Part shown: one piece after another, positions 26,301 to 41,300 of the stretch
How the letters are laid out: every line of letters starts with the position of its first letter
How positions within the stretch are numbered: the first letter of the stretch is position 1
Assembly: GCF_039555335.1 (NCBI RefSeq)
Contig: NC_092628.1
Location: 78,618,713 to 78,682,712 of the forward strand
DNA: 64,000 nucleotides
DNA from: Amphiura filiformis
Lineage: Eukaryota; Echinodermata; Ophiuroidea; Amphilepidida; Amphiuridae
Reading direction: 5' to 3'
Position numbers and translations under genes: made by a program
Notes under the pieces: generated by a model
The model's database searches: none
Told to the model about the DNA's origin: nothing
What the model saw: only the letters and a program-made list of their open reading frames with translations

Positions 26301-29300
26301 TGGTGATTGCCCAGGGTTGGTTAATGAATGTCCAAAGAAAACGGTGTTCAATTGGCTATGGCTGATTTATTATGGCGTGACTCGTGTAAGTGACACATAC
26401 ATTGTATTTGTAGATACTGCAAACGCAAAATGTACGCAAGCTTGTAGTCTCCTCCGCAGCCAGTTTGGTTACGCTCCCTCCACACAAACAGTCTGCCAAT
26501 GGCCACTTATAACGCCGTTTCTGATTGGCTACACGTAAGTAGCCGTAGAGCTGTACATACGGGAACTTTATTGACCTCAGTCTATATGGCGAGATGGCGG
26601 GTCAAACTTGCTCATGAATAATAAAGTAGCCGTATAGCCGATCGACCAATTGAAAGCTTTGTTTGACGTCAAGCTGGATTGCGTCGGCTGAAAACCGTTA
26701 GCGAATCAAAAAGGACCAGTTCGTGACCATTGGCAGACTGTTTGTGTGGAGGGAGCGGAACCAAACTGGCTGCTGTGGAGACTAGCAAGCTTGTAGCCAC
26801 TGAGGTGTCAATCGCCTGATATCGCCTTTCATGTCAGCGACTTCGAACGCAGCTCGCATACATTGTGTTGATTAATACGGGATTCATAACACTGCATTGT
26901 GTTTACCTACTTGCCTTATTTGGCAAGCTGGGACTGAGACTATGACATGACATGATATCACACACTTTAGTGGGTGCGTGTTCAGTACATTCTATTTGAA
27001 CCAATTGGAGGTGGATCGAAGCAAAATGGATTGATTGATTATAAGGGCCTTGTAACTATTGTAAAATGAAGAATTGAATCATGAAATGAGTGGTTGTCTG
27101 AAAGGGCAATTATTAGTTTGGAATGCTTAACTTTGGTTATTAAAGGGGTATTTTGTGATCCACAGCCTCATCCCCCAACTGTTCTCAAAAAAAGTTGAGA
27201 TTGTTATATCACTGGAAACCTCTGGCTAAATAATGTTTATGTACAAAATATTTCTTGAAGATTAATTTGAGTAAATGACCGTACCCTGCGTCACTTATTG
27301 GTTGGTAAATGACCCAACCATGACGCATATCCCCGGGGTCCTAGGGTGGGTCATACAAGTGACATGTGTATAATCATGCATAACTCGCAAACGCAAAATC
27401 GGAATCAACTGAAATTTTGGGAATAGGCTTTTTCGTGGATATGTACCAAACATGTCATAAAAAGAGGATGCTAGGATCACGAAATCCTCCTTTAATCAAA
27501 CAATGTATCATGAAGAAATAAAGACAAAATAATCGGCATAATTCCAGTACAAATTGTTTGTATGCAAACGGCACAGTTCACCGCATTGCAAACGCACTGC
27601 AGCCTCCTCGTGTTTATCTCTCGTTGAAGAACTGTGTGACGATGTCTGAGCATGCGCAGTTGCAATTTTGAAAAATTGCGAAAGGGCTTATACACGCTCG
27701 TCAGAGGTTTACTGCTTTTTAGTATAGTGCTGCCTGTGATAAACATGCATACATTGGAGAATTGAAGAGACATACTGATGTTACATAATGAGAGTATACA
27801 CCATTTAGAGTGAAAACATTCTCACCATAGTTCCACCGCAAGGTTTCCATATATACATCGTTATGTATTCTTCTCCCGTGCATAATTTTCGCGAACTACC
27901 CTTCACAGCCCAAATTATATAAACCTGCACGCTAAACAATGCATTATCTAAAACCTGCACGCTAAAAACAATAGATTCTAGATAATACGTGCACGCTCAA
28001 ATACTAGAAATACTACTTTCACATAACCATATAGTAGAATTAGGTGGTGCTTTCGACACAGAGGTCACATAACTATATAATTGTCTGTTCGATATATGTA
28101 CCATCAAAAAAAAGTACTAATATACATTCTGTGGTGTTAAAATGGTATAGTTACAAACGGTGTTCTATAATAGGGTACAATTACCGAATAGGGTGCAACT
28201 CGCTAGACTTGAGTCCAGTCCTCGCTTACGGAGTTTAGGGTTAGGGTTTAGGGTTGGGGTAGGGCAGTCTTGTAATAAGACTAGTAGAGTTGCACCCTAT
28301 TTGGCAATATCATTGTCATAAATTATGATTAATGACCTCAAATAAATCAAACATCAAATGAGAATAATCGAGCTTCTATTCATTAAAAAGGGCCAAAAAC
28401 AGGTGGATCATAATTATACAAGATGACACCATTGCAAAATATTCAGCATTTTACAAATGAAATACATGTAGGCCTATATCTAAAATAACATAGCCGGGCC
28501 CGGGAAACACACACTAGTACATAATATCATGATCATGCTTTATAATACCCAGGGGCGGCGCCAGGGTATTTTGATAGGGGGGCAAACATTTTGTGAGATT
28601 TGTTATGCGGCGCGACAGCGCTGCGCGTCGCGCTTGCGCGACGCAGGGGGGGTCTGAGGGGGGATGTGCCCCCCTCCGAATTTGGAAAATTTTCAAAATG
28701 AAAGCACAATGAAGCCATTTGATGCAACATTTTCAGCCTTTTGGGGGTTATTTATTTATTTTCCAACAGGCATATTTTTATCGATTTCATTCACTGGCCC
28801 GACTTTCGCCCGCTGGTTTTAGGCATGGACCTACTCAATTACGTAGTAAATCCAACACCTTTTGGCAACAGAATAAGTTCATGGTACAAATGTGCACGAA
28901 GTGCGCGAAAATTTGCGATATTGAAGATTATAGGCTCGTGAAATATGGTGCATGAAAAGTTAAATAAAGTCGCGCGAAAAGGTCCACTTTATGTCTTTTT
29001 GCGAGCGTGGCGAGTGAAAAAAAAAAAAAAAGCAGGTTTTTTATGCTTTTTCAGTCAGAAAAGGCCAAAATTTGCCTACTCATGAGCGTAGCGAGCTAAA
29101 AAATTGGGTTCTTTATGCTTTCTTGGTCAAAATTTTAGGAAAAGTCCAAAACAGGTCCACCTTTTCAAAATCAGCCCCCAATGAATCCTGGCTACTCCCT
29201 GGCCGTATTAAGAAGCCAATTGCTTATTTATATTGGTGCATAATTTTTACACTATCTGAGAGAGCGTTCTAGTAGGCCTATAGTATAGGTTTTGGATATA

Positions 29301-32300
29301 CAATGTGATGAAAGCCCGTAAAAATGTGTGATATCGGACTGAAAGTAAACTTATTTATAATGATTAGGGCTAATTGCTGGCACTGATGACACATGACTTG
29401 CGTGTGTCGCGTCAGGACAGTGATTGTAGCCAGGATTTTTCCAAAATATTTGGGAGAAAAGGCAAGAGAGACCATGTAAACTTTTATGGGGGAAAGTTTG
29501 CCGAAAATGGGCCCAAAATATAAAAACCAACAACTTTAAAACCGCGTAGGTCAGCATTCCACCAGGGGCAAGATGTCCGAAGGAGGAGTTTATGGCCAGG
29601 AAGGGGAATGGCTCCTTTTCTTCTTCTCCCTCCTCCTTTCTCTCCCCTCCCTTTTCTCTCTCCTTCTTTTCTTTCTCTTTTTCCTTCCTTTTACCTCTTT
29701 TTTTGGAAATCATAGGGGGGGCAATTGCCCCCCCTGTGGCGCCGCCCTGATAATACCATAGGCCTTCAAACACATGTGTTGAAGGCCTATGATAATACTG
29801 AACAAATTGTTAAATCCCAATGTCGTGTGTTTTAATATAAGTAGATTTTAAAGTTCAAATTATAGAGCTATAAAGTCCAGTTGATATTCACCGTAGTACT
29901 AGTCGGACATCTAAATCGATCGTTGAACTGGTTCAGTGCTCTAAATGATCACAACATAAAGTCAATTGGTTACAAACCATGCGTGAATAAGTTACTAAAG
30001 TATGACGTATGGCGCAATCGATACCATTGATAGCTAACATACAGGGATTGATTTTCTTTACCAGTTAAATGCTACGTAGCTGGTCAATGTCCTGACGGTG
30101 TTTTTAAAATGTAAGATATTTTCCTAATATTAAAACTAATATAATGAATGCAGCAATTAATATTGCCTATTGTTTTAATAGGCCTACACTCAAAGTGTAT
30201 GAAGGATAATGTACTGTGCAAATGCATTCGTCAAGATATTGCACTTGCCATGGAGTTATTGCATTTAGCTCTTGAGCCTATCGGCTCTCGAGCTAAATGC
30301 AATAACTCCACGGCGCGTGCGATTATCTTGACGAATGCATTGCACTCAGTTCATTATCCTTATCGTCTAGACACCCTACAAGGAATGGCAATGCTAAAAT
30401 AACTAAACTGATTTTAACTTAGTTTAATACGATTATGACTACCACTAATTACAATAACAATTATTCGGCATGTACACACAGTAGATAGAGTGGTCATGGC
30501 ACCGAATAGATTTGAAAGGCTTTGCATGCAATTGAAAACGGCAAATTTGATTTTTAGAAATCGCTTTTATATAATCCATTTGTAATCAGAAATTATGGGC
30601 TACCCTAAAATTTGGAGAAATTACCCAGATTTTTAAGTGGAAATAGCACGTGATACTTACGGCTCAACAAAATAATCTTTTTTCGGTCAGAAATGGGTGA
30701 ATACAAATTACCCAATGCATTTTATATCGACATATTCTAACATAAACATGCTGGCATTGCCAACCGGCGACGATCAAGGGCGCATCCATAGTATTACTCC
30801 TGTCAACTTTAGATCAATTCCTTTTTCAGGTGAGAACCGATGCTTACCCAATCAAGTGGGAGCGGACAGTAAACGGGGATGCAAGCGAATACAAAATAAT
30901 TACGTGAACTTCTGTCTTCAAACAGGCCATCGCTATACAAAATAAAAACTTCAAATTTAACATATATAATTTCAGTTCAAAGAAACATAGGCCTATTCCT
31001 AAAACATTAAAACAACGAAACGACGATCAGATCAGCAAAATTTTTTTGTTTTGTGTTACTGAAATGTGAGTTTACTACGTTTCGACACACTTTATTTTGA
31101 AGCAATAGCAATTTGAAATTCTACTTGCGTGTCCGCGAATATGCTATCGCTATTAAATACAACTCCCAATTTAAGACATTCAACTATAAAATATCCTAAT
31201 AAGATTCTGGGAAATAGTAAATTTATTTGATCTAACATTTTATCTCGCTTTATCTTCCAGCGATAGCAAGTTTTAACCTACACACAAAGTTTTAAAAGTT
31301 TACAGTTGACTCGACACGGAGTTTGGGAACGTTCTACTTTTACCCATTTCTTGAGCGATGCATGATGGCGAATTGTAACATGTTACAGCCTATAAAGTTT
31401 TTTAAGTTAAAACGGGTACGATTTTAAAGTTGAAACTGAAATAAGTTAAACAAGTTCAACCCATTTTTGTAAATCTCATATGGCAATTTTGAATTTGTAA
31501 CCTTTACATGATTTCGTCAAATCGACCCGGAGTATTAACCCATTTCTTAAGCGATGCGTGATGGTGAATTTTAACATGCACGAAGTTTTAAATAAACAAG
31601 TAAGCAAGCGATGGCAAGTTTTAACCTTCACATGATTTTGTAAAGTTAACCAAAGTTTGAAAAAGTTTTTAACAACTTGCACAAAGTTGAAACAGAACAA
31701 CCGATTTCCAAATTGCAACTGTAACAAGCGTAAAGTCAATATCGTAGTTTGAAAAAGTTTTAAACAATTTTTACTTGATGAATTTTGTAAAATTTACGGA
31801 GTTTGAAAAAGTTCAACGCAATTCTTAAGGGATGGTCAATTTTAACATGCAACAAGCGTAAAGTCAATACGTAGTTTGAAAAAGTTTTAAACAATTTTGT
31901 AAAATTTACACGGACTTTGAAAAAAATTCAACGCAATTCTTAAGGGATGGTCAATTCAAAGAGAACAACCGATTTCCAAATTGCAACTGCAACAAGCGTA
32001 AAGTCAATACGTAGTTTGAAAAAGTTTTAAACAATTTTTACTTGATGAATTTTGTAAAATTTACACGGAGTTTGAAAAAGTTCAACGCAATTCTTAAGGG
32101 ATGGTCAATTTTAACATGCAACAAGCGTAAAGTCAATACGTAGTTTGAAAAAGTTTTATACAATTTTGTAAAATTTACACGGAGTTTGAAAAAAGTTCAA
32201 CGCAATTCTTAAGGGATGGTCAATTTTAACATGCAACAAGCGTAAAGTCAATACGTAGTTTGAAAAAGTTTTAAACAATTTGTACTTGATGAATTTTGTA

Positions 32301-35300
32301 AAATTTACACGGAGTTTGAAAAAGTTCAACGCAATTCTTAAGCGATGGTAAATTTTAACATGCACGAAGTTTTGACGCTGAAACTGAAACAAAGACACAT
32401 CCCAAAATCATAATAAAATAGCCACAATTGCATGCATGCAAGCCAGCTTCTGATTTTAATATCACGCTGGATAAATAACAGAAGAACAAGTTTCTCGAAA
32501 TTTTGGAAAAAGCCTGGAAGCAGATGTTGATGAATGAGACCGAATGAATTTCACGCCTGTCTGCAGTGGATACTTTGAAGCGAAGTGGCGCTTTCCTTGG
32601 CGTGGTGTAAACAAAAGCGATGGAATATAGCATAGGTGTGCGCAACATCATTTCAATTAATTATTTACCGATGCTATAACATTGTAGGCGCTTTCAATGT
32701 ACAAAATCTTCTGTCATAGCGCTACATAATCGCTATCATCATCATCAATTAGCCCAACACGGATGAGTCATTCATGAAGTCAAGTACCAATTTCCTTGAT
32801 GTGTTTGCAAACCTGATTGGTCCCCATATTTTACTGCTAGAAAGGCGATTGGTCAAAAAGGCACTTGAACAATTGCCCACACATTGATCAGCCACTTTGA
32901 CCTTCTTATCACGAATTGATCACGCGTCACGATTAGTGACAAGTAGAGCTATTACTAGTAGGGATTTTACGTTTCCAATATTACATTCACATGGACGGTC
33001 ATTTTTTTGCGTGGTCGGTAGGATTTTAGCGAGTAGATTTCTTGCAATATTTGGCTTATTTACCATCCAATTTATATCCTACAATGTACCTGTAGGCCTA
33101 CATCTTTAGCATATCAAGGGTGGCTCAACAAAAATAATTTTTTGAGGTTTCTGATCGTCACGCTCAAACACTTTTATGGACACAATTTTCTCAGCCTCCC
33201 AGCCATTAAGTTACTCGTTGTTAACGACGTAACTGATTAGTCGCGACCCCAGATTGCAACGTGGCTGTATCGCGAACATGACTTGAAGACAGAAACCGGC
33301 TGTAAAAGAGGTGGGTCATCTCGCGAGAATCTCGCGAGATCTTGTGACTTGCATTGTTTCATCTCGTAAGGTCGATGGCTCAAAAATTATCTTTGAAGTA
33401 TCACAAATTCCAAGTGTAAGGTACTTGGATACATTAAACAGGATAATTATGATTTAGAAATCAGATATGTGAGTACCAATTTTATATAAATTGACTCAAT
33501 TGCAAAAAAAAATGTTGCTACGTTTGTATAGATCCCAATGACACACACAGTGGCATAAGCCAGTCTCTGTGTACAAACGGCGTACATGAGACTGGCAAGT
33601 CTATACCACATCGTTACGACTCTAAAAGCGACCGAGTCAATGGGGGATATACTATCATGACTATTGGGCAACTTCCACTTGATTGGCCCTCAGCCAGTCT
33701 GAGATAGAAGTATAAATTAAGTAACCAATGGCAACGGTAGGCAAAACCGCTATCATGACGATTATATGGACCAACCTCTGGTTGGATCGCACGGAATACA
33801 GAGTTGCCAATGCAGATTAATAAGGTATAATATTGGGTGACTTTGTGAACGTCCAACTAAATTAGTACAATTCTGAATACTTCGTTATTCTTTTTGTAGA
33901 TGTCGACTACCATTCAAATTTAATAGGTTTCATCATTAGCACACACTTGACATATCCTGAAAGTGTCACTGAAAAAAAATACTTCGTTTGTCTGCTTTTT
34001 TGTATACAAGAAACACATGAGACATCTGTTTGTGTGGACTTTGTGCAAGGAGCCCAAATCCCCACAACAAAGTCATTTCATATGAATGTACAGCAGAGCG
34101 AACCCCTCATAATGTCTGTTCGCCTAGAGCGTGAGTGAGAGAGACTGAGAGAAAGATTTCTCCCGCACCTGGTTTTTATTGTCTCCCCATTCATAACCAA
34201 ATTTCTTTTGATAATTAAAATTGATGACTCAGCAATTTATCTGAAATATTACGATGGTGTTTCTATTTCTTAAATATTAAAAAGTAAATAAGAATATTCT
34301 CAATAAAAATTCCTTTAAAAAAGGAATGTGGCGCCCAATGTGAACTTGGACGTGATATGGTGAATTCCATGGTGTAGATTTGGTATTATAATGATTTTTC
34401 TAGGGAAGAGTAGAAGATGATCAAATGCAAGAGAAATGTGTTTGATTGGGGAAGGTGTTCTGACAATCCAAATATAAACTTAGTCCACCTCAAATGACCT
34501 GTAACAATTTGTGATTGACATTACTTAATTCACCTCGGATGACTTTGATCTGACATTCAACATTTTCGGCTTACACCAATCATATCCATAACAATTTAAC
34601 TCTTACAACTTCCTGTCAACTCTCTAATTTAAAACTCTAAATTTCTGTCTGTTTGCCTTAATGCCTTTTCTGTCTGGTACCATTTAGTACACTACAGTTT
34701 GTTACAATTATTAAGATAAGCAAACATTGCTGGGTAGATAACAGGATTTAGTTATTTACTTAATCCAATCATGGAGGTAGTAGCTAGTAGCTAGTACTAC
34801 CTCCATGCATGATCCAATCATGGCATTTAACGTCAATTTTGGTTTTCAGTGTTTTAAAATACAACAATGTAGAACATGTATAATTAATATGCCGTGTTGT
34901 TTGCATGCAGTTTGCCGCCCAATTGTGCCACCATATTGCAACTTTGGCAATAACCGCTATATAGATTCTATGGTAATTAGCAAACAAAAGCCATCAGTTT
35001 AAGAGGCCTCGTTAATTGAACTTATCACTATGGACCACAAGAGTCTCATCCCAATGGCATAGTCCAATAACCTCAATTACATATTTCATAGTGCAAAATT
35101 TGACCTCAAGTTGCAGAGTATGAGTTTGTGTACCCAAATTTTCAAAGGATGACGGTACAAATGTATTAGGGTTTAAGAACTGTTCCCATGATAGATGAGC
35201 ATGTTGTGGATCCTAGTGTATGGTCAAATGTCACCGTACCGTCTATCGGGTTCTAAGGCACACGGTAAACTGGTTGAACGCATACAAAGGATTTATTTGG

Positions 35301-38300
35301 TGTTTTTATAAATCCTAATTTTGTATTTTAAACAAAGAATATACGCTCACCATTTTATCCCGTGCATATTAGAAAACAATAATAAAATAAAATCCAAGCA
35401 AATTGTGGTTTTATTTCTGAGCTGGGCATAATTTTAGCAAAACAATTGCGAAGTCAATCTAGCAAGAGTGAAATTAGAAGCTTTTCACAAATTCATGCCT
35501 ATATTGTGGCGCCTCCGTAGAGGGCGCCACAAAAAGGTATGGATCCCCCATCAACATTCTGCACTGTTACATGTGGGCAAAGCTCATTAGCTATGCAAAT
35601 TGCAAAGTGTGAATGTCCAGATTGCAAACCAAAATTCTGCACAGTGTCATGGAGCAGTTTTATTAGTGTTTCTTACATGTTGCTTCAGATATTTGAATCT
35701 TTTACAAAATATGGATGGAAAGAATTTTATAAACTTATTACCATAAGAATACGGAAGGAAGTCCCCCTCAGTCTTCAGATCCCATGTATGATCAGCACTA
35801 TGTATAGCTTTGAAGTATTCTCCTACAGTGGCATAACGAAGCTTCACTCCATACTCTGCTGAATGGCTATTAATGTAGTCCATCAATGGATCCATGTTCT
35901 CAAACATAATGGTGGCATTGAAAAACTGCTTATCACATCCCTGAGAAAGAAAGAAATAATATAAAAAAGAATTCAAATACAAAGGAGCAAGTAAATCACA
36001 CAAAGAACACTAAAACATGTAACTTGGTGACATACACACAGGAAATTCATGCAATATTGAGATGAGTCCATCAAAAAGTAATAAATTTGAAATATAAATT
36101 TATACTATTTTGAATTCAAAATCTCCAAAGGCCAAACATCATGTAATGCAATGAAATACACACAAAGAGCCTTTCCGAGTAACAACTGGAGTGCTTCTAG
36201 TACAGGAGCAGCAACCTCAAAAAAATGACTTCGTTCATCCCCCACTACATACAAGGTTTGACACCATAGGTAGTTAGTATGGACCCTCTAGATCACTGCT
36301 AGGTAGGTAGTGGACTCAAATTGTGGTATCACTTTTTTTTTACAGGTCATTTTATGTATGGACGATAATCGCATAAAATCACAAAAAATAGGACAAAATT
36401 AAGGGTAGGGGAGATATAAACTCCAAAAACTCAACTTTTACTCATTATTTTGAATTCATTTTGGTATCAATATGTAGCTAAATGATTTTCCTAACTTTCT
36501 AGTATTATTTTTAAACAAAAACAGGTTTCATTTGAGCATATTTGGAAGTATATAGTCCATAAATGAGTGGTAATCTGATTTTTAAAACCATATGTGTAAA
36601 GTTTGACATTGGCCTCAAATCTCACAACTATAGCACTTTATATTTTCAAAATTGATTCAGTTTCCATTTTTTATTTTTTTATTTAAATTTTAATGTTTTA
36701 TTTTGTTTTTAATGTTAAGCATATCAAGGGAAACATTATTGTAACAGTTCCAATCATTATAATATGTATGAGTTCGTTGGGGTGTCTGTGGGACGAGGTG
36801 TGTGTGGGGTGCTGGGTGTACATAGGGTAGGCCTATGTGTGGGGGAGGGATGAATGTGTGTGTACATGTCTTAAGATGCCACTACACTGCACCAACTTCC
36901 ATTTACAAAATCCGTTAAGTTTCCATTGATGTAATATTTTGAATATTTATGTGTAGGACGTGAGTAACCACTAGGAAAAAGACAAAAAAATGTTTAAAAA
37001 AACCCAAAAAAACCAACAAAAACTGATGTTGATTTCCCTCGTATATCAGCATAACATAGAAAAATATTAAGGGGTAGGGAAAATAAATCATCAGAACTCA
37101 ATATTTTACTCATGATATTGACTTCATCTTGGTATTAATTCTATTTAATTCAATTCAATATGTATATCTAATTGATTGTTCTAACTTTTTAGTATTATTT
37201 TAAAGCAAAGCGACCATTAGTTGTCAGGTAGATACATAGAAACTGTGAGAAAAGGGTACGTTTTCTATGTCTAACAGCGTAAATATGACAATATTAAGGG
37301 GTAGGGGAAATATAAACTGCCATAACTCAACTTTTACTCATGAAAATGAATTCATCTTGGTATCAAAATGTATCTAATTGGTTGTTCTAACTTTCTAGTA
37401 TTATTATAAAGCAAGGCGACCATTATTTGTCAGGCAGATATACAGAAACTGTGAGGAAAAGGTCAATTTTCTATGTCTAACAGCGTAAAATGACAATATT
37501 AAGGGGTAGGGAAATTTATAACTGCCATAACTCAACTTTTACTCATGAAAATGAATTCATCTTGGTATCAAAATGTATCTAATTGGTTGTTCTAACTTTC
37601 TAGTATTATTATAAAGCAAAGCGACCATTATTTGTCAGGCAGATATACAGAAACTGTGAGCAAAAGGTCAATTTTCTATGTCTAACAGCGTAAACTGACA
37701 ATATTAAGGGGTAGTGGAAATTTATAACTGCCATAACTCAACTTTTACTCATGAAAATGAATTCATCTTGGTATCAGAATGTATCTGATTGGCTGTTCTA
37801 ACTTTCTATAAACAAAGCGATCATTAGTTGTCAGGTAGATACACAGAAACTGTCAGAAGGGACCGTTCACAAACACTTGTAAGGGGGAGGGGCCGGATGC
37901 AAAAAAAATTTCATCGCAAAAATTTTTCGGCCCCCCCTTTACAGACCTCAAAAATTTTAGGGTCCCTTTTTGACATGAAAATTATGGGTCAACCCCATAG
38001 AAATTCACCAAAAAAACTCAATTTTTCCAGGAACATTTTTGGTCATTTTTTCAGCCCCCCTTAGGAGGACCAAAATTTTCAGACCCCCTTTTTTGCATCA
38101 GCCCCCCCCCTTACAACGGTCCCTAAATATGACAATATCAAGGGGTAGGGGAAATATAAACTCCCATAACTCAACTTTTACTCGTGATAATGAATTCATC
38201 TAACGTTCTAGTATCATTAGTTGTTATGTAGATACAAAGGAAATGTGAGAAAAAACTTCCATGTGTAACAGTGTCAAATATGGTAATATTAAGGGTAGGG

Positions 38301-41300
38301 GAAATATTACCATAACTCAACTTTGGCTGCATTAACTGTGAAGGGGAACACGGGAATACAAATCGTTGCACCAAAATTTGAATGTAGTATACGATTGAGG
38401 TTTCTTACGTTAATTGGTGCAATTGGACAATTTTTAAAATTTGACCTTTATTTATGGTATTTTTGATATATTGGACGTTATAACCCCTGAACTAAGCTTC
38501 AGAGAACTATGACAATTGTCTTCTTTTAAATTCTTAGCGATGAGAGGAACAATTTGAGATTACAACATTACAACATGATAGGATCATTTTTTAGTATTGG
38601 CCCCATTATGACCTTCAACCCCTGTATGTCCCCTTACCCCTTAATATTGTCATATTTTACGCTGTTAGACATGGAATATCAACATTTTTCTCATATTGTA
38701 TGTTTAACTACCTGACAACTAATGGTTTAATTGCTTTTAAAATAATGCCAGAAAATGAGAACAATCAAATAGCTACATATTGATACCAAAATGGAATTCA
38801 TTTTCGCCAGTGAAACTTGTGTTTTGGTGATTTGTATGTCCCTTACCCTTAATATTGTCATATTTTACGCTGTTAGACATTGAATATTAACATTTCCATA
38901 CATTTTATGTCTATCTACCGGACAACTAATGGCTTAATTGCTTTTAAAATAATACTAGAAGGTTAGAACTATCAAATAGCTACATATTGATACCAAAATG
39001 AATTCATTTTCATCAGTAAAACTTGAGTTTTGGTGATTTGTATGTCCCCTACCCCTTAATATTGTCATATTTTACGCTGTTAGACATGGAATATCAACAT
39101 TTTTCTCATATTGTATGTTTAACTACCTGACAACTAATGGTTTAATTGCTTTTAAAATAATGCCAGAAAATGAGAACAATCAAATAGCTACATATTGATA
39201 ACAAAATGAATTAATTTTAATCAGTAAAACTTGAGTTTGGGTGATTTGTATGTCCCCTTACCCCTTAATATTGTCATATTTTACGCTGTTAGACATGGAA
39301 TATCAACATTTTTCTCATATTGTATGTTTAACTACCTGACAACTAATGGTTTAATTGCTTTTAAACTAATGCCAGAAAATGAGAACAATCAAATAGCTAC
39401 ATATTGATACCAAAATGAATTCATTTTCATCAGTAAAACTTGAGTTTGGGTGGTTTGTATGTCCCCTTACCCCTTAATATTGTCATATTTTACGCTGTTA
39501 GACATGGAATATCAACATTTTTCTCATATTGTATGTTTAACTACCTGACAACTAATGGTTTAATTGCTTTTAAAATAATGCCAGAAAATGAGAACAATCA
39601 AATAGCTACATATTGATACCAAAATGAATTAATTTTAATCAGTAAAACTTGAGTTTGGGTGATTTGTATGTCCCCTACCCCTTAATATTGTCATATTTTA
39701 CGCTGTTAGACATGGAATATCAACATTTTTCTCATATTGTATGTTTAACTACCTGACAACTAATGGTTTAATTGCTTTTAAAATAATGCCAGAAAATGAG
39801 AACAATCAAATAGCTACATATTGATACCAAAATGAATTCATTTTCATCAGTAAAACTTGAGTTTGGGTGGTTTGTATGTCCCCTTACCCCTTAATATTGT
39901 CATATTTTACGCTGTTAGACATGGAATATCAACATTTTTCTCATATTGTATGTTTAACTACCTGACAACTAATGGTTTAATTGCTTTTAAACTAATGCCA
40001 GAAAATGAGAACAATCAAATAGCTACATATTGATACCAAAATGAATTAATTTTAATCAGTAAAACTTGAGTTTGGGTGATTTGTATGTCCCCTTACCCCT
40101 TAATATTGTCATATTTTACGCTGTTAGACATGGAATATCAACATTTTCTCATATTGTATGTTTAACTACCTGACAACTAATGGTTTAATTGCTTTTAAAA
40201 TAATGCCAGAAAATGAGAACAATCAAATAGCTACATATTGATACCAAAATGAATTCATTTTCATCAGTAAAACTTGAGTTTGGGTGGTTTGTATGTCCCC
40301 TTACCCCTTAATATTGTCATATTTTACGCTGTTAGACATGGAATATCAACATTTTTCTCATATTGTATGTTTAACTACCTGACAACTAATGGTTTAATTG
40401 CTATTAAAATAATGCCAGAAAATGAGAACAATCAAATAGCTACATATTGATACCAAAATGAATTAATTTTCATTAGTAAAACTTGAGTTTGGGTGGTTTG
40501 TATGTCCCCTTACCCCTTAATATTGTCATATTTTACGCTGTTAGACATGGAATATCAACATTTTTCTCATATTGTATGTTTAACTACCTGACAACTAATG
40601 GTTTAATTGCTTTTAAAATAATGCCAGAAAATGAGAACAATCAAATAGCTACATATTGATACCAAAATGAATTAATTTTCATTAGTAAAACTTGAGTTTG
40701 GGTGGTTTGTATGTCCCCGTACCCCTTAATATTGTCATATTTTACGCTGTTAGACATGGAATATCAACATTTTTCTCATATTGTATGTTTAACTACCTGA
40801 CAACTAATGGTTTAATTGCTTTTAAAATAATGCCTGAAAATGAGAACAATCAAATAGCTACATATTGATATCAAAATGGAATTCATTTTCGTCAGTGAAA
40901 CCTATGTTTTGGTGATTTGTATGTCCCTTTACCCTTAATATTGTCATATTTTACGCTGTTAGACATGGAATATTAACATGTTCGTACATTTTATGTCTAT
41001 CTACCTCACAACTAATGGTTTAATTGCTTTTAAATAATACTAGAAAATGAGAACAATCAAATAGCTACATATTGATACCAAAATGAATTCATTTTCATCA
41101 GTAAAACTTGAGTTTTGGTGATTTGAATGTCCCCTACACCTTAATATTGTCATATTTTACGGTACTACACATGAAAAATTGACATTTTTTAAACATTTTA
41201 TGTCTTTCCGCTAACAATTAATGGTTATTTTGCTTTAAAAGATTACAACAACCAAATAGCTATATATTAATGCCAAAATGAATGAATTATAATGAATAAA

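Noticed and set aside
29573..29761. Plus-strand ORF of F, L and S
   Set aside because: It translates a CT-rich low-complexity tract inside the hAT-like element.
35539..35862. 107-codon plus-strand ORF
   Set aside because: It is the antisense shadow of MAN2B2 exon 7.
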